Made by a program: the position numbers and the translations under genes
Shown here: piece after piece, positions 54,399 through 63,891 of the stretch
How positions within the stretch are numbered: position 1 is the first letter of the stretch
How the letters are laid out: each line of letters starts with the position of its first letter
Assembly (NCBI GenBank): GCA_025055575.1
Contig: JANWWP010000046.1
Coordinates: 1 to 64,000 of the forward strand
Direction: 5' to 3'
DNA: 64,000 nt
Origin: Flavobacteriales bacterium
GTDB lineage: Bacteria > Bacteroidota > Bacteroidia > CAIKAF01
Notes under the pieces: model-generated
The model's database searches: none
The model's input: the letters and a program-made list of their open reading frames with translations, nothing else
What the model was told of the DNA's origin: nothing

Positions 54399-55679
54399 TC
54401 ACTCGTTTTTACGACGGCGTCCAGGGAGTGGCTTTTGACCTTTCTGATTCTTGGGATTAAGACTGTCGAAGGCAAACAACAGGGAAAATCGTAGGGTGTT
54501 TTCCAGAGGATGCCGTTGTATGATGGGAACCAGATAAGATACATCCAGGCCAAAAGCGCTATAGCGCACCCCAAAGCCAAGGGTCACAAATTTCCGGTTG
54601 CCTTTTTGCCGGGCTTCGTTGAAATAACCCACTCGTGCCGAGAAAATATCATTGTACCAATACTCCAGCCCTGTGGAAATCATGATTTCTTGGAGTTCTT
54701 CTCTAAAGCCGCCCGGGGCATCAAAAAAGGAAGTGAACATCCCGTCCAGCACGCCCCGGTTAGGATCCCGTCCAGCCACATACACGCGGGAGCCATCCGG
54801 GTTGTTGACTGGATTGCCCGTTGAATCTACCTTATACACAGCCGGCGAGGGCACCAGAAGTTTATTCATATCCACGGCCAGCAGCAATGAATTGTAATCA
54901 TCGATTTTCATTTGCAGAGATGGCCCTATGCGAAAATTCATCGGGATGTAATCCGCCCGGGAGCCTTCTGAATATCGGATTTTGGACCCCAGGTTAGTGA
55001 AAGCGGTTCCAAACCGAAAGATAATGGGCCTTTTGGCAATGGTCCAGTTTTCATTTTGGTAAAAAAGACCGATGTCGCCGGCGCCGGCTTTGCCCGGAAA
55101 GGTATTGGCGCCGGCCACGGGCACGCCCAGGGTCAGATTAGAGTAAATAAAACGGAAAGCCACGCCCATGCTCAGGTTGTCAATCAGTTTCATGCTGTAG
55201 CCGGCGTCGATGGCAAATTCGTTGGGCGTGTAGTTGCCGATGGGGGTTCCAAAATAATCCGTAAACTGAATACTGCCCAGATTGAAATAACGCAACGACC
55301 CCACGAGAGCGCCGCGGTCGCTTTTGCCAAGTTTTTGATAAAAAGACAGGTAGGCCATGTTGATATCCGGCACCAGATTGCGCAACCAGGGAGAATAGGT
55401 CAGAGAAATGGCGGTACGTCGCGTGCCGAAGGCGGCTTTGGCCAGGTTCCAGTGCATGGAGTTGGCATCGGCCTCTGTGGCCACACCGCAGTCGCCCATG
55501 CCTCCGGCACGGGCATCCGGCGCGATGGAAAGAAAGGGTACGGCCGTGGTAATGGTGTTGATGGTGCGTCCTTCCTTAAATGTGTTTAAATATTCTTCCC
55601 GCGTTTGGTATTGGGCTTGTAAGGAAAGAACAGAAGTTAAAAAGCAGAGGGCGACGCAACAACCGTGGAAAATCTTCAT
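54399..55679 (-). CDS. porV: PorV (LptO), T9SS outer-membrane shuttle protein
   Basis: PorV is a FadL-like outer-membrane barrel that carries T9SS cargo to the PorU sortase for cleavage and attachment. The 426-residue protein has a signal peptide (start ATG at 55679; a TTG five codons earlier is less likely), the N-terminal signature PFLSIAPDARAGGMGDCGVATEADANSMHWNLAK shortened here as DARAGGMGD and EADANSMHWN, and regular barrel strands to LDVSYLVPI and HPLENTLRFSLLF. It lies 72 bases downstream of porU, and an exact -7 TAATTTTG (55692-55699) may give it its own transcript. Confidence 0.95.
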   Translation of the reverse strand: MKIFHGCCVALCFLTSVLSLQAQYQTREEYLNTFKEGRTINTITTAVPFLSIAPDARAGGMGDCGVATEADANSMHWNLAKAAFGTRRTAISLTYSPWLRNLVPDINMAYLSFYQKLGKSDRGALVGSLRYFNLGSIQFTDYFGTPIGNYTPNEFAIDAGYSMKLIDNLSMGVAFRFIYSNLTLGVPVAGANTFPGKAGAGDIGLFYQNENWTIAKRPIIFRFGTAFTNLGSKIRYSEGSRADYIPMNFRIGPSLQMKIDDYNSLLLAVDMNKLLVPSPAVYKVDSTGNPVNNPDGSRVYVAGRDPNRGVLDGMFTSFFDAPGGFREELQEIMISTGLEYWYNDIFSARVGYFNEARQKGNRKFVTLGFGVRYSAFGLDVSYLVPIIQRHPLENTLRFSLLFAFDSLNPKNQKGQKPLPGRRRKNE

Positions 55680-55751
55680 ATTAGGAAAGTGCAAAATTAA
55701 TTGAGGATGCCTTCTTAACTGAGTTTTAAGAAAATTATTGTTTTCAGCCTT

Positions 55752-58700
55752 TTAAAAAATAACAAGTTTTGAACCCGCCCGGGCCGTGCGTCCTTTTTCA
55801 TCCGTGATTTCCACAGTGTAAGGATATACCCCCGCTGCCACTTTCACCCCTCCGGTTGTACAGTTCCAGCTGAGATCAATACTGCGGTATCCGGTGTTGA
55901 GAAGGTCTTTGGATTGCTGATGAATAAGCCGCCCCTGGAGGTCGAAAATCCGCAATTCTGCCTTCAGATAATGGCCGGCCAGGTTGTGGTTAAAGCTAAA
56001 GGTCACTTGGTCCGTGGCTGGATTGGGATAAGCGAAAAGGTGGTTGAGCACCAGGCGGCTGTTGTCAAGGGTAAAGTGGATAAATGCATCCGAAGGATTG
56101 TTACAGTTGTCCCAGGCCACCACACGCAGGAGGTAGTTCCCGTCCGGCACATCGCCCAGGGGCAGTTGAGCGCTTCCGCGGGTATAACTGCCGGGCTCAT
56201 AATTAAAAAATTCGTTCAAGACATAGGTTTTATTTACAGGGCCTTCCAGGATCGCCACCAGGTCATGTCCGATGCCGGCTCCGGTGGTGTTGATACCATC
56301 TGTATCCTCGGCGCGGACGTACACAGCGAGGTGGGTGCCCGCCACGGCGCCTGGCATGTACAACGTGTCGTTCAGAAATACCTCAAGGTCAGGTCCTTGA
56401 GTGTTAGGGCAATTATCCGAAGAGCCTCCAATCCAGAATTCCTCATAACCGTGGGCGTCGGTGAAGCCATTTTCGGCATACATGCTCATGCGGCCTTTGC
56501 CTAAGGTAAAGTTGATGTCGATCGGCACTTTGAATGTGACAGACCACTGGCCATTTTGTACCAAACCTTGGCCTCTGAATACGATACTGCGGTCCACCTG
56601 GAAATTGATTTTTTTCGCAGGCGGATCGTTTTGCAAAGTGGAGGATTTGCCCGGCTTGTCGAACTGGGTGAAGTACACGCGGCCGTTAAAGTCGCTGAGC
56701 AGCTGGCCATCGCGGTTTTCCACCACCCCTGAAATGGTCACCAGAGATGTGGCTTTCATGATGGTATCGGCGGGATCCCCATCCACGGCAATTTGGGTCG
56801 CTTTCACAATATGTTCAGGATAGGCCAGACGCTGCGAGGGATCTCCAAAAAGCAGCATGAGAGGGTAAGTGCCTCCGAATTGGTTTTTGCTTTTTGCCAG
56901 GATGTCGCCCAGACGTGGCATATCAGAGATGCCGGAATAGGTAGCCAGATTGCGTATGATGTTTTGATTAAAAGAACCGATGACGCTGGTGGGCCGGGTG
57001 GTAGAAATGAGCCCGATGGCCCCGCCTGTGGGAAGCTCCAACAGCCGCTCGCCTCCAGAGCGCAGCCCCGGATCGTCAAAACGTGTGAACGTGCATGTGG
57101 CCGTGTAATAGAGGGGTAGCGCATATTGGTTCGTGAGGGCATCAATTTGATTCATGCCGAGGATCCTTTCGCTGGCCCAGCCGGTCTCTCCGCCATGGCC
57201 TACATAAGAAATGAAAAGAGACCCGAGATTCATACGGAGGTCCAACTCTCTTTGGGCATCCGGATACCGTTGGCCTGATGAAATCACCTGGCGGTAGGCA
57301 TCCAGATAAATTTTGGAACGATTCCAAACCGGAAACTGGCTTTTTAAAATTCCGCTCATGTCTTCTGAAGTATTCACAAAAATGTCTTCCCAGTTGTCAT
57401 CCATATCGTCTGCCACAAAAAGGAATTCGTTGCGCCAGGGTCTTAGGGCCAGGGGCGAGGAGGCGTAGGCAATCAGTTTATCCACCACGTGGCGCGCTTC
57501 TTCCGGACTATCGATGGTGAGGCGCCCGACGGCAATATCTTGTCGCGCAGCGCCGTATACACCTGTTTCCATGAGGCCTGTGCCGGGTTTCAGGAAGGCA
57601 AAAAACTCATCGCTCCCATAACTGCTTCCATTGCGGCTCAAGGAATTGATGGTTTGATAGGTCGGCACAAAATTGGTGTTGATATTGATTCGTTGGGAGC
57701 CTTGCTCGCGGTAGGTGCGGTTTAAGTGGGTTTTGTAGTCGTAGCTGGCATCGCCAAACAACAGGAGATAGCGCGGCATTTTATGGCCTTGCAGGCTCCG
57801 CTGATAAAACATTTGAAGAAAATTCCGGATGGCGCTAATGTCCTGTTGTCCGTGGGAGAATTCATGATACACTTGCAGCGTGGTGACGACGGCGGTCTGA
57901 AGGCCATCGTGTTTTTGACGGAAATCTGCGAGGCGCCGGGCCTCGGACTCAAAATCCGGGGGGGTGAGTATGATCAGGTCCGGCGCGTCCAGGGCATGAA
58001 GATTCTGTGGTTCAATGCGCCCCAAGAAGGAAGGCCTATAGGCGTCCTCATTGCGAAACACAACGAACCTGGGCGGTTGGGGGCCTCCGACCGTTTTTAA
58101 AATATTCCCGCTCATAGGGATTTCTTTCGGCCCTTGAAATTGGGTCACTTCCCACACCCTCACACCGTTCAACTGACCGGACAATTGAAAATCCACCCGC
58201 CCTTTTCCAACGGTTCCGCTGTGCCACACGAAGAGTTGCTCCCCATCGGATTTCACCGCCCATCGTTCGGCACAGATTTCAAGGTAATCCAGCCAGGCCG
58301 CTTCGCAAGTGTTGTCCGCTTTGATAATTTGAATTTGTAAGGAGTTCCCGGATACGGGGATCGATCCGCAGCGCACATCCTGGGCCGCCAGCGCGCCTTC
58401 GTAATGGCTGGAAACCGTAGGCGGATTGTGCAGCAGGGCCTGCATTCCATTCACCCGAACATACATGCTGCCGGGCGTGCTGAGACATCTTTCCGCCACG
58501 GCCGACCGCAGTCGAATAGGCTTCCCGGTCATTTGGGGAATATTAATACTAAAATTGTGCTGGTTGATCACGTCAAACCGACGCCAAAACCACTGCCTTC
58601 CGGAACGGATGAGGTTCACCGAGTCTTTTTCCAGAAGGATCAAATCTTCATAAGCAGAAAGCACGGTGTCCGGCGGACCCATGGAGGGCGGGAGCGTAGG

Positions 58701-59198
58701 TATTCTCAGGCCGGATTCAGCGCCGCCAAAATTTAAAAAATATATTGCGGTATCGGTGTAGATGTTGTTGGTGTGCGCAAATTTCAGACAACTGTTGTCA
58801 AAGTCCCATCGAACCGGGCCCTTACCGAAAAAAAAGATGCGGTCATCTCCGTCGAACAGTTGGTTGCCATTGTTGTCCACAATGTAGATGGGAATTTCCA
58901 GGACATCATCCACAGGGGTGGAGTCTGAACGCTCATACAGCATTCCGCCGCCGTGACCGAACATCCGGATTCCTTGAATGGCTTGGCCTATTATGGGCAC
59001 ACCCCATTGCTGCAAATCCATTGCTGAAACGGCGTAAACCCCGTCTTTATCAACTCCCAGTTTGTACCAATGACCTGAAGCCAGCTGCGAGGTGGATTTA
59101 TAGATGTATTGGCACCAAGCAAACAAAGGCCAGACAAAAACAGCCGTGCCGAACAAGGCAGACCGAAAGAATAGTAAATGAAAAGGCACAGGCCGCAT
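55752..59198 (-). CDS. porU: PorU, T9SS C25-family signal peptidase/sortase
   Basis: PorU removes the C-terminal sorting domain of T9SS cargo and attaches it to the surface. The 1148-residue protein has a signal peptide, an N-terminal beta region, and a gingipain-like C25 domain with candidate catalytic His668 (SYVGHGGETGWASE) and Cys702 (YYTATCTFTRF). The C terminus (HLFAYPNPATDQVTFSF to AGSKLVIF) is itself a sorting-domain-like module, as in known PorU. Together with porV downstream it forms the attachment complex. Start is ATG at 59198, giving a basic-hydrophobic signal. Confidence 0.95.
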   Translation of the reverse strand: MRPVPFHLLFFRSALFGTAVFVWPLFAWCQYIYKSTSQLASGHWYKLGVDKDGVYAVSAMDLQQWGVPIIGQAIQGIRMFGHGGGMLYERSDSTPVDDVLEIPIYIVDNNGNQLFDGDDRIFFFGKGPVRWDFDNSCLKFAHTNNIYTDTAIYFLNFGGAESGLRIPTLPPSMGPPDTVLSAYEDLILLEKDSVNLIRSGRQWFWRRFDVINQHNFSINIPQMTGKPIRLRSAVAERCLSTPGSMYVRVNGMQALLHNPPTVSSHYEGALAAQDVRCGSIPVSGNSLQIQIIKADNTCEAAWLDYLEICAERWAVKSDGEQLFVWHSGTVGKGRVDFQLSGQLNGVRVWEVTQFQGPKEIPMSGNILKTVGGPQPPRFVVFRNEDAYRPSFLGRIEPQNLHALDAPDLIILTPPDFESEARRLADFRQKHDGLQTAVVTTLQVYHEFSHGQQDISAIRNFLQMFYQRSLQGHKMPRYLLLFGDASYDYKTHLNRTYREQGSQRININTNFVPTYQTINSLSRNGSSYGSDEFFAFLKPGTGLMETGVYGAARQDIAVGRLTIDSPEEARHVVDKLIAYASSPLALRPWRNEFLFVADDMDDNWEDIFVNTSEDMSGILKSQFPVWNRSKIYLDAYRQVISSGQRYPDAQRELDLRMNLGSLFISYVGHGGETGWASERILGMNQIDALTNQYALPLYYTATCTFTRFDDPGLRSGGERLLELPTGGAIGLISTTRPTSVIGSFNQNIIRNLATYSGISDMPRLGDILAKSKNQFGGTYPLMLLFGDPSQRLAYPEHIVKATQIAVDGDPADTIMKATSLVTISGVVENRDGQLLSDFNGRVYFTQFDKPGKSSTLQNDPPAKKINFQVDRSIVFRGQGLVQNGQWSVTFKVPIDINFTLGKGRMSMYAENGFTDAHGYEEFWIGGSSDNCPNTQGPDLEVFLNDTLYMPGAVAGTHLAVYVRAEDTDGINTTGAGIGHDLVAILEGPVNKTYVLNEFFNYEPGSYTRGSAQLPLGDVPDGNYLLRVVAWDNCNNPSDAFIHFTLDNSRLVLNHLFAYPNPATDQVTFSFNHNLAGHYLKAELRIFDLQGRLIHQQSKDLLNTGYRSIDLSWNCTTGGVKVAAGVYPYTVEITDEKGRTARAGSKLVIF

Positions 59199-59546
59199 AG
59201 GCTTGGTAGTTTAGAATTGATATTTAACGCAAAAGAAACACTTTTCGTACCAATTGCGCAATGATTTGTATTGAGCGGGAACGGGCTAATGAAGGACTTT
59301 GTTTTAAGAACTTTTGAGAAAAGAGGCCAGACCGCCCATAAGCTCAACATACTTTTAATGGGAATTCAGGAGAAACTCCATTGCAAAAAAATAAATAAAT
59401 GGTTTTCAGAATTTTGGATTGAATAATCAGAGAGAGAAACACCGGCATTTTTTGGCTTTATGTCTAAAATTTTATACCTTTGAGATGGTTTTTGAAGTGT
59501 AACAATTTAAAACAATTGTCGTTAATAACGTAACTTTACCGTCCTG
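59199..59546. other. Divergent intergenic region between porU and the second porP, 348 bp
   Basis: Holds the canonical rightward promoter at 59451-59482. On the porU side the best candidate is a one-mismatch -7 (TTCTTTTG, minus strand, 59230-59237) with a TTG about 20 bases upstream. No ORF, RNA gene or strong hairpin was seen. Confidence 0.55.
59451..59482 (+). promoter_or_regulatory. Promoter of the porP/sprF-gldJ operon
   Basis: TTTG (59451-59454), 20-base spacer, TACCTTTG (59475-59482): both elements and the spacer identical in type to the porP-gldKLMN promoter at 6494-6525. Leader of about 58 bases to the ATG at 59547. Confidence 0.82.
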
Positions 59547-60521
59547 ATGCACCTTTATCCGAAAGCCACACTCTTTGTTCTGGTGGCAGCGACAACCTGG
59601 CTCTTTCAGTCTACGGCATCTGCACAGGATCCGCAGTTTTCCCAATTTTATGCCAATCCTCTGTATCTGAATCCGGCTTTTGCCGGCTCGGCCCGCTGCC
59701 CTCGCTTCAGCTTGAATTACCGCAACCAATGGCCGGCTATTTCGGGCAATTTTGTCACCTACAGCGCTTCATATGATCAACATATCGACGCCATACAGGG
59801 CGGCATTGGCGTCAATGCCTTCGTAGATATGTCGGCCAACAATACTCTGCGGACCACCTATGTGGGCGCCATGTATTCTTATTTGCTGAATATCAATCGC
59901 AAACTTTCCATGCGCTTTGGCCTTCAGGGATCCTATGGGCAGCGCAACATAGATTGGAGTAAACTGACTTTCGGCGATCAGATTGACGCCCGCTACGGGT
60001 TCATTTACAATACTCAGGAGCAAAGGCCTTTGGAAGTGACCCGCTTTTTTGATGTAAATGCCGGAACCATTATTTATTCCGATAAGTTTTATGGAGGTGT
60101 GGCCGTGAGTCATTGCACCCAACCCAACGAAGGTTTTCTGGGACTGAGCCGCCTTCCATTAAAAGTAACGGTGCACGCCGGCGCTGTATTCCCGCTGAAC
60201 CAACGCAGCAAATACGTTTCCCCGGCTTCCATCTCTCCCAACATTCTGTTCCAAATGCAGCAAAATTTTCGCCAGCTCAACATTGGGTTTTATGCCACGA
60301 AAGGTGTTTTTGTGGGGGGGCTTTGGTATCGTAATTTGGATGCTTTCATTTTGCTGGCAGGTATTCAAAAAAATAATTTTAAAGTGGGGTATAGTTATGA
60401 TTTCACAATTTCCAGACTTACCAATCGGACGGGGGGAGCGCATGAAGTGTCGCTCGGCTTTATCATTCCATGCCGGCCGCCTATACGTCGTTTCCGCACG
60501 GTACGTTGCCCTTCCTTCTGA
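59547..60521 (+). CDS. Second PorP/SprF family outer-membrane protein
   Basis: 324 residues with signal peptide and the mature N terminus QDPQFSQFYANPLYLNPAFAGS, the family signature, followed by barrel strands (SLNYRNQWPAIS, GGIGVNAFVD, LSMRFGLQGSYGQRNIDW, NFKVGYSYDFTIS, HEVSLGFI). SprF-like members support export of particular type B cargo such as SprB; whether this one serves the type B protein at 17039 cannot be seen. It precedes gldJ by 68 bases and shares its promoter. Confidence 0.9.
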   Translation: MHLYPKATLFVLVAATTWLFQSTASAQDPQFSQFYANPLYLNPAFAGSARCPRFSLNYRNQWPAISGNFVTYSASYDQHIDAIQGGIGVNAFVDMSANNTLRTTYVGAMYSYLLNINRKLSMRFGLQGSYGQRNIDWSKLTFGDQIDARYGFIYNTQEQRPLEVTRFFDVNAGTIIYSDKFYGGVAVSHCTQPNEGFLGLSRLPLKVTVHAGAVFPLNQRSKYVSPASISPNILFQMQQNFRQLNIGFYATKGVFVGGLWYRNLDAFILLAGIQKNNFKVGYSYDFTISRLTNRTGGAHEVSLGFIIPCRPPIRRFRTVRCPSF

Positions 60522-60589
60522 AAAATCATAACCTTTTTGCAATAAAATCGTAAAATATTCAGTTAGTAAATTAGTCTTACACACATCCC

Positions 60590-62179
60590 ATGAACATCAG
60601 AAGTTTTGTGGCCCTTGCGTTCTTGTCTTTCTCTCTTGCAGCCATCCTGGCATCCTGCAGGGGCGAAGTGTCTGCCACGACAGGTTGGGCTTACAACGAC
60701 AAACGCAACGGTGGTTTTGAAAAAGTTCCATATCTGGAACAGGAAACCGGCCCCGGCCTCATCCTGATTGAAGGCGGCACATTCGTCATGGGCCGCACGG
60801 AACAGGATGTCATGTACGACTGGAACAACATGCCACGCCGTGTTTCCGTCCACACGTTTTACATGGATGAAACGGAAATCACCAATCTGGATTACCGTGA
60901 ATACCTGTACTGGATTTACAGGGTTTGGAAAGAGGATTATCCTGAAGTGTACAGAAAAGCGCTTCCGGATACCTTGGTGTGGCGTTCCAAACTGGGATAT
61001 AACGAGCCCTATGTGGAATGGTATTTGCGGCATCCCGCCTATTCCGAGTATCCGGTGGTGGGGGTGAATTGGATACAGTGCAATGATTATTGCACCTGGC
61101 GTACCGACCGTGTAAACGAAGTGATTCTGATTCGGGAAAATATTCTTAAAACCAACCCCAACCAAAAAGCCGAGGACAACTTCAACACCGAAGCATATTT
61201 GCATTATCAATATCAGGGCCTCACCACCAAACAGGGAGGGCTTATTGATTTGAACCCGAACGGACAGGGAATTCGAAATGTCCGTATGGAAGACGGTATT
61301 CTCCTGCCCCGTTATCGCCTCCCAACTGAGGCTGAGTGGGAATACGCTGCCTTGGCTCTTATTGGAAACACTGATCCTGAAACAGACAGAGAAATCATTA
61401 AGGATAGAAAAATGTATCCTTGGACAGGCCATATTGCCCGCAATCCCAACGATGCCTTTAAAGGAGACTTTCTGGCCAACTTTCGTCGCGGGCGCGGGGA
61501 TTATATGGGTTCGGCCGGTCGCCTGAACGACGCTGGTTTCATTACCACTCCTGTGTATAAGTACTGGCCCAATGATTATGGCCTGTACAATATGGCCGGC
61601 AATGTGGCGGAATGGGTGATGGACACTTACAGGCCTCTTTCACTTATGGATATGGATGATTACAATCCGTTCAGGGGCAATATTTTCAAAAAGAAACTAT
61701 TAGATGCTGATGGTAATGTGGATGAAAAAGATTCTTTAGGACGCATCCGGTATGTGCCTGTCACCGAGGATGAGAACATCGAACGTCGCAACTACAAAAA
61801 GTCTGATTACAGGGATTATCAAGATGGAGATTTCAATTCCTCTCTTTATTATGATGATGAAGAATTTGCTGATCCCTCCAAAAGAGATAAGCTCATGTAT
61901 CAGCAATTTGATGACGGACAATGGAGTGTTTACCGTCTTATTGATGACAAAGCAAAAGTGGTGAAGGGCGCCTCTTGGAAAGACCCCGCTTATTGGATGG
62001 TGGCCGGAACCCGCAGGTGGCTTGATGAAAAAGCCTCCACGGACTGGATTGGCTTCCGTTGTGCCATGGATCGTATGGGAAGTCCAGTAGGTCTTGGAAA
62101 AGGTAAAACCAAGAAAAAGAATCTGAAGGATGTCGGGCCAAAGAAGATGAAAAAAGGCAAAAAACTTCTGAGTAAGTAA
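60590..62179 (+). CDS. gldJ: GldJ, gliding motility/T9SS lipoprotein
   Basis: GldJ is an outer-membrane lipoprotein related to GldK, needed for gliding and T9SS function and for stability of other Gld proteins. The 529-residue protein has a lipobox LASC (Cys23), an FGE-sulfatase domain split by insertions (GGTFVMGRTEQD, MDETEITNLDYREYLYW, RLPTEAEWEYAAL, AGNVAEWVMD, KGASWKDPAYWM, WIGFRCAMDRMG) and a Lys-rich C-terminal tail of about 30 residues. The charged tail and extra loop distinguish it from GldK. A terminator follows. Confidence 0.94.
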   Translation: MNIRSFVALAFLSFSLAAILASCRGEVSATTGWAYNDKRNGGFEKVPYLEQETGPGLILIEGGTFVMGRTEQDVMYDWNNMPRRVSVHTFYMDETEITNLDYREYLYWIYRVWKEDYPEVYRKALPDTLVWRSKLGYNEPYVEWYLRHPAYSEYPVVGVNWIQCNDYCTWRTDRVNEVILIRENILKTNPNQKAEDNFNTEAYLHYQYQGLTTKQGGLIDLNPNGQGIRNVRMEDGILLPRYRLPTEAEWEYAALALIGNTDPETDREIIKDRKMYPWTGHIARNPNDAFKGDFLANFRRGRGDYMGSAGRLNDAGFITTPVYKYWPNDYGLYNMAGNVAEWVMDTYRPLSLMDMDDYNPFRGNIFKKKLLDADGNVDEKDSLGRIRYVPVTEDENIERRNYKKSDYRDYQDGDFNSSLYYDDEEFADPSKRDKLMYQQFDDGQWSVYRLIDDKAKVVKGASWKDPAYWMVAGTRRWLDEKASTDWIGFRCAMDRMGSPVGLGKGKTKKKNLKDVGPKKMKKGKKLLSK

Positions 62180-62201
62180 GGGCCACCTATTTGTTTTGAT
62201 T

Positions 62202-62234
62202 AAAAGCCTTCTGAATTTGGAAGGCTTTTTTATT
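62202..62234 (+). terminator. Rho-independent terminator after gldJ
   Basis: Stem AAAAGCCTTC (62202-62211), 8-base loop, GAAGGCTTTT (62220-62229) continuing into TTATTTT. It separates gldJ from the gene starting at 62243. Confidence 0.88.
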
Positions 62235-62242
62235 TTAGTGCT

Positions 62243-63469
62243 GTGAAAGAGGGTTTTCAACTATTGTTGATTGCTGTTCCTTTTTTTGTGGTTTCGATTG
62301 GTCTGGAAGTTTATTTGGATAGGATGAATGGATGGCGCTACTATAATAGCCTCAAAGATTCTGTTTCTAACCTGTACATAGGTCTGGGCGAAGTATTGCT
62401 AAGCCTGGTGATTAAAGGCGCCATGATATTTCTTTATGATATTGTGTTTAAAAATGCTTCCTTGTACACCTTTCCAGATAATTTTATTACTGGATTTGTT
62501 TTCTTCATAATTTTCGACTTTATATATTATTGGGCGCATCGCCTTGGACATGAAGTGAATATTATGTGGGCGGGCCACGTTCCCCACCATAGTTCAGAAT
62601 ATTTTAATTTAACCGTGGCTTTACGCCAACCTTGGTTTCAAGTTTTAACTACATGGTTTTTGTTTCTGCCTCTTGCTATATTGGGCTTTAGTACCCGAGT
62701 TTTAGTGATTGTTTCAGCCCTAGACATTCTGTATCAATTCTGGATCCACACCCCCTACATCGGTAAAATGCCGCGCTGGTTTGAATTTATTTTCAACACA
62801 CCTTCCCATCATCGGGTGCATCATGGCCGGCAGAAAAAATACCTGGACAAAAACCACGGCGGGGTGCTTATTATCTGGGATCGTCTGTTCGGTACTTTTC
62901 AGGAAGAGGAGGAAACCCCGGATTATGGCATCACACAGCCTCTCCATTCCTTCAGCCCTTTCCGGGCTAATTTTCATCATTTTGGTGCCATTGTCCGGGC
63001 TCTTCCAAGGGCTTTTGCGTCGGGGAAGGTGAGTGCTGCTTTTTTAGCTTCTCCTGCGGCTTTTAATCAACACTTTCCCGACACCAACTCGGCGCCATCC
63101 CCATCAGAGGATGCTTGGGCCTCTAAGTCCATGGGCGCTTTTATTATTTGGCATTTAGTCCATGCTCTCACGCAAGGTATTTGGCTTATGGGGAATGCCT
63201 CTGCGCTCCCCCAAAACTATGTTTTAATGACGTTGGGTTTCCTCATGGCTCATATTGCCGGTGCAGGCTTTATCCTGGATAAAAAACCGATTGCCCGAAT
63301 TTGGGAGAATTTTCGCTTGACGGGAGTAATGGTTTTAGGTAGTGCCCTTCTGATTTTCAGGCCCGAATTGCCTCTTCCAGGTTCCTTTTGGGCTGGAGTA
63401 TATCTGATCGTCTTTGCCGTGATATCATGGGCTTGGTTTCAGGCTTCATCAAAGCCTCGGCTGGCATAA
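62243..63469 (+). CDS. Sterol desaturase / fatty acid hydroxylase family di-iron membrane enzyme
   Basis: A 408-residue membrane protein with the eight-histidine di-iron motifs of the fatty-acid hydroxylase superfamily: HRLGH (in YYWAHRLGHE), HVPHH (AGHVPHHSSEYFN) and HHRVHH (TPSHHRVHHGRQ), with an additional NHGG and WDRLFGTF. The extra C-terminal membrane region and the HHSSEYFN context recall alkylglycerol monooxygenase (TMEM195-like) members, so an ether-lipid or hydroxylated-lipid substrate is possible; the real substrate is unknown. Start is GTG at 62243. It overlaps the convergent epimerase gene by 21 bp. Confidence 0.87.
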   Translation: MKEGFQLLLIAVPFFVVSIGLEVYLDRMNGWRYYNSLKDSVSNLYIGLGEVLLSLVIKGAMIFLYDIVFKNASLYTFPDNFITGFVFFIIFDFIYYWAHRLGHEVNIMWAGHVPHHSSEYFNLTVALRQPWFQVLTTWFLFLPLAILGFSTRVLVIVSALDILYQFWIHTPYIGKMPRWFEFIFNTPSHHRVHHGRQKKYLDKNHGGVLIIWDRLFGTFQEEEETPDYGITQPLHSFSPFRANFHHFGAIVRALPRAFASGKVSAAFLASPAAFNQHFPDTNSAPSPSEDAWASKSMGAFIIWHLVHALTQGIWLMGNASALPQNYVLMTLGFLMAHIAGAGFILDKKPIARIWENFRLTGVMVLGSALLIFRPELPLPGSFWAGVYLIVFAVISWAWFQASSKPRLA

Positions 63470-63856
63470 TTCGGTGAGAACTCCCTGTGCATCTTTGGGA
63501 TGCACGAAGCACACCCACATATTCTCCGCGCCGGGCTTGGGAGTTTCGCTTAAAAGTTTAAAACCAGCCTCCTGAAGGCGCTGCATTTCGGCCACAATGT
63601 TTTCGGTCCTATAGGCCACATGGTGTAAGCCTTCTCCTTTTTTTTCAAGAAATCGCGCCACAGGGCTTTCGGGATGAAGCGCTCCCAGCAGTTCAATTTT
63701 ATTGGGGCCTACTTTGAAAAAAACGGTTTTCACGCCTTCGCTTGCCACTTCTTCCTCGGCATAGGGTTCTACCCCTAAAAGACGGCGGTATTTTTCACGG
63801 GCGCTTTCCAAATCATGTACAGCAATACCGATATGTTCAATATGAGATAGATGCAT
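63449..63856 (-). CDS. mce: Methylmalonyl-CoA epimerase
   Basis: Interconverts (R)- and (S)-methylmalonyl-CoA in the propionyl-CoA/succinyl-CoA pathway. From the ATG at 63856 (135 residues; a GTG three codons earlier is possible) the vicinal-oxygen-chelate fold is visible: IEHIGIAVHDLESA (metal His), NKIELLGALHPESP, KGEGLHHVAYRTENI (second metal His) and the C-terminal FVHPKDAQGVLTELCQP. Length matches the family. Confidence 0.94.
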   Translation of the reverse strand: MHLSHIEHIGIAVHDLESAREKYRRLLGVEPYAEEEVASEGVKTVFFKVGPNKIELLGALHPESPVARFLEKKGEGLHHVAYRTENIVAEMQRLQEAGFKLLSETPKPGAENMWVCFVHPKDAQGVLTELCQPRL

Positions 63857-63873
63857 ACGTGGCACGAAATTAG

Positions 63874-63881
63874 TAGCTTTG
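63874..63881 (+). promoter_or_regulatory. -7 element of the gene at the right edge
   Basis: TAGCTTTG, exact TAnnTTTG, 10 bases before the GTG at 63892. No clear -33 element. Confidence 0.5.
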
Positions 63882-63891
63882 AGCTGTGGCA

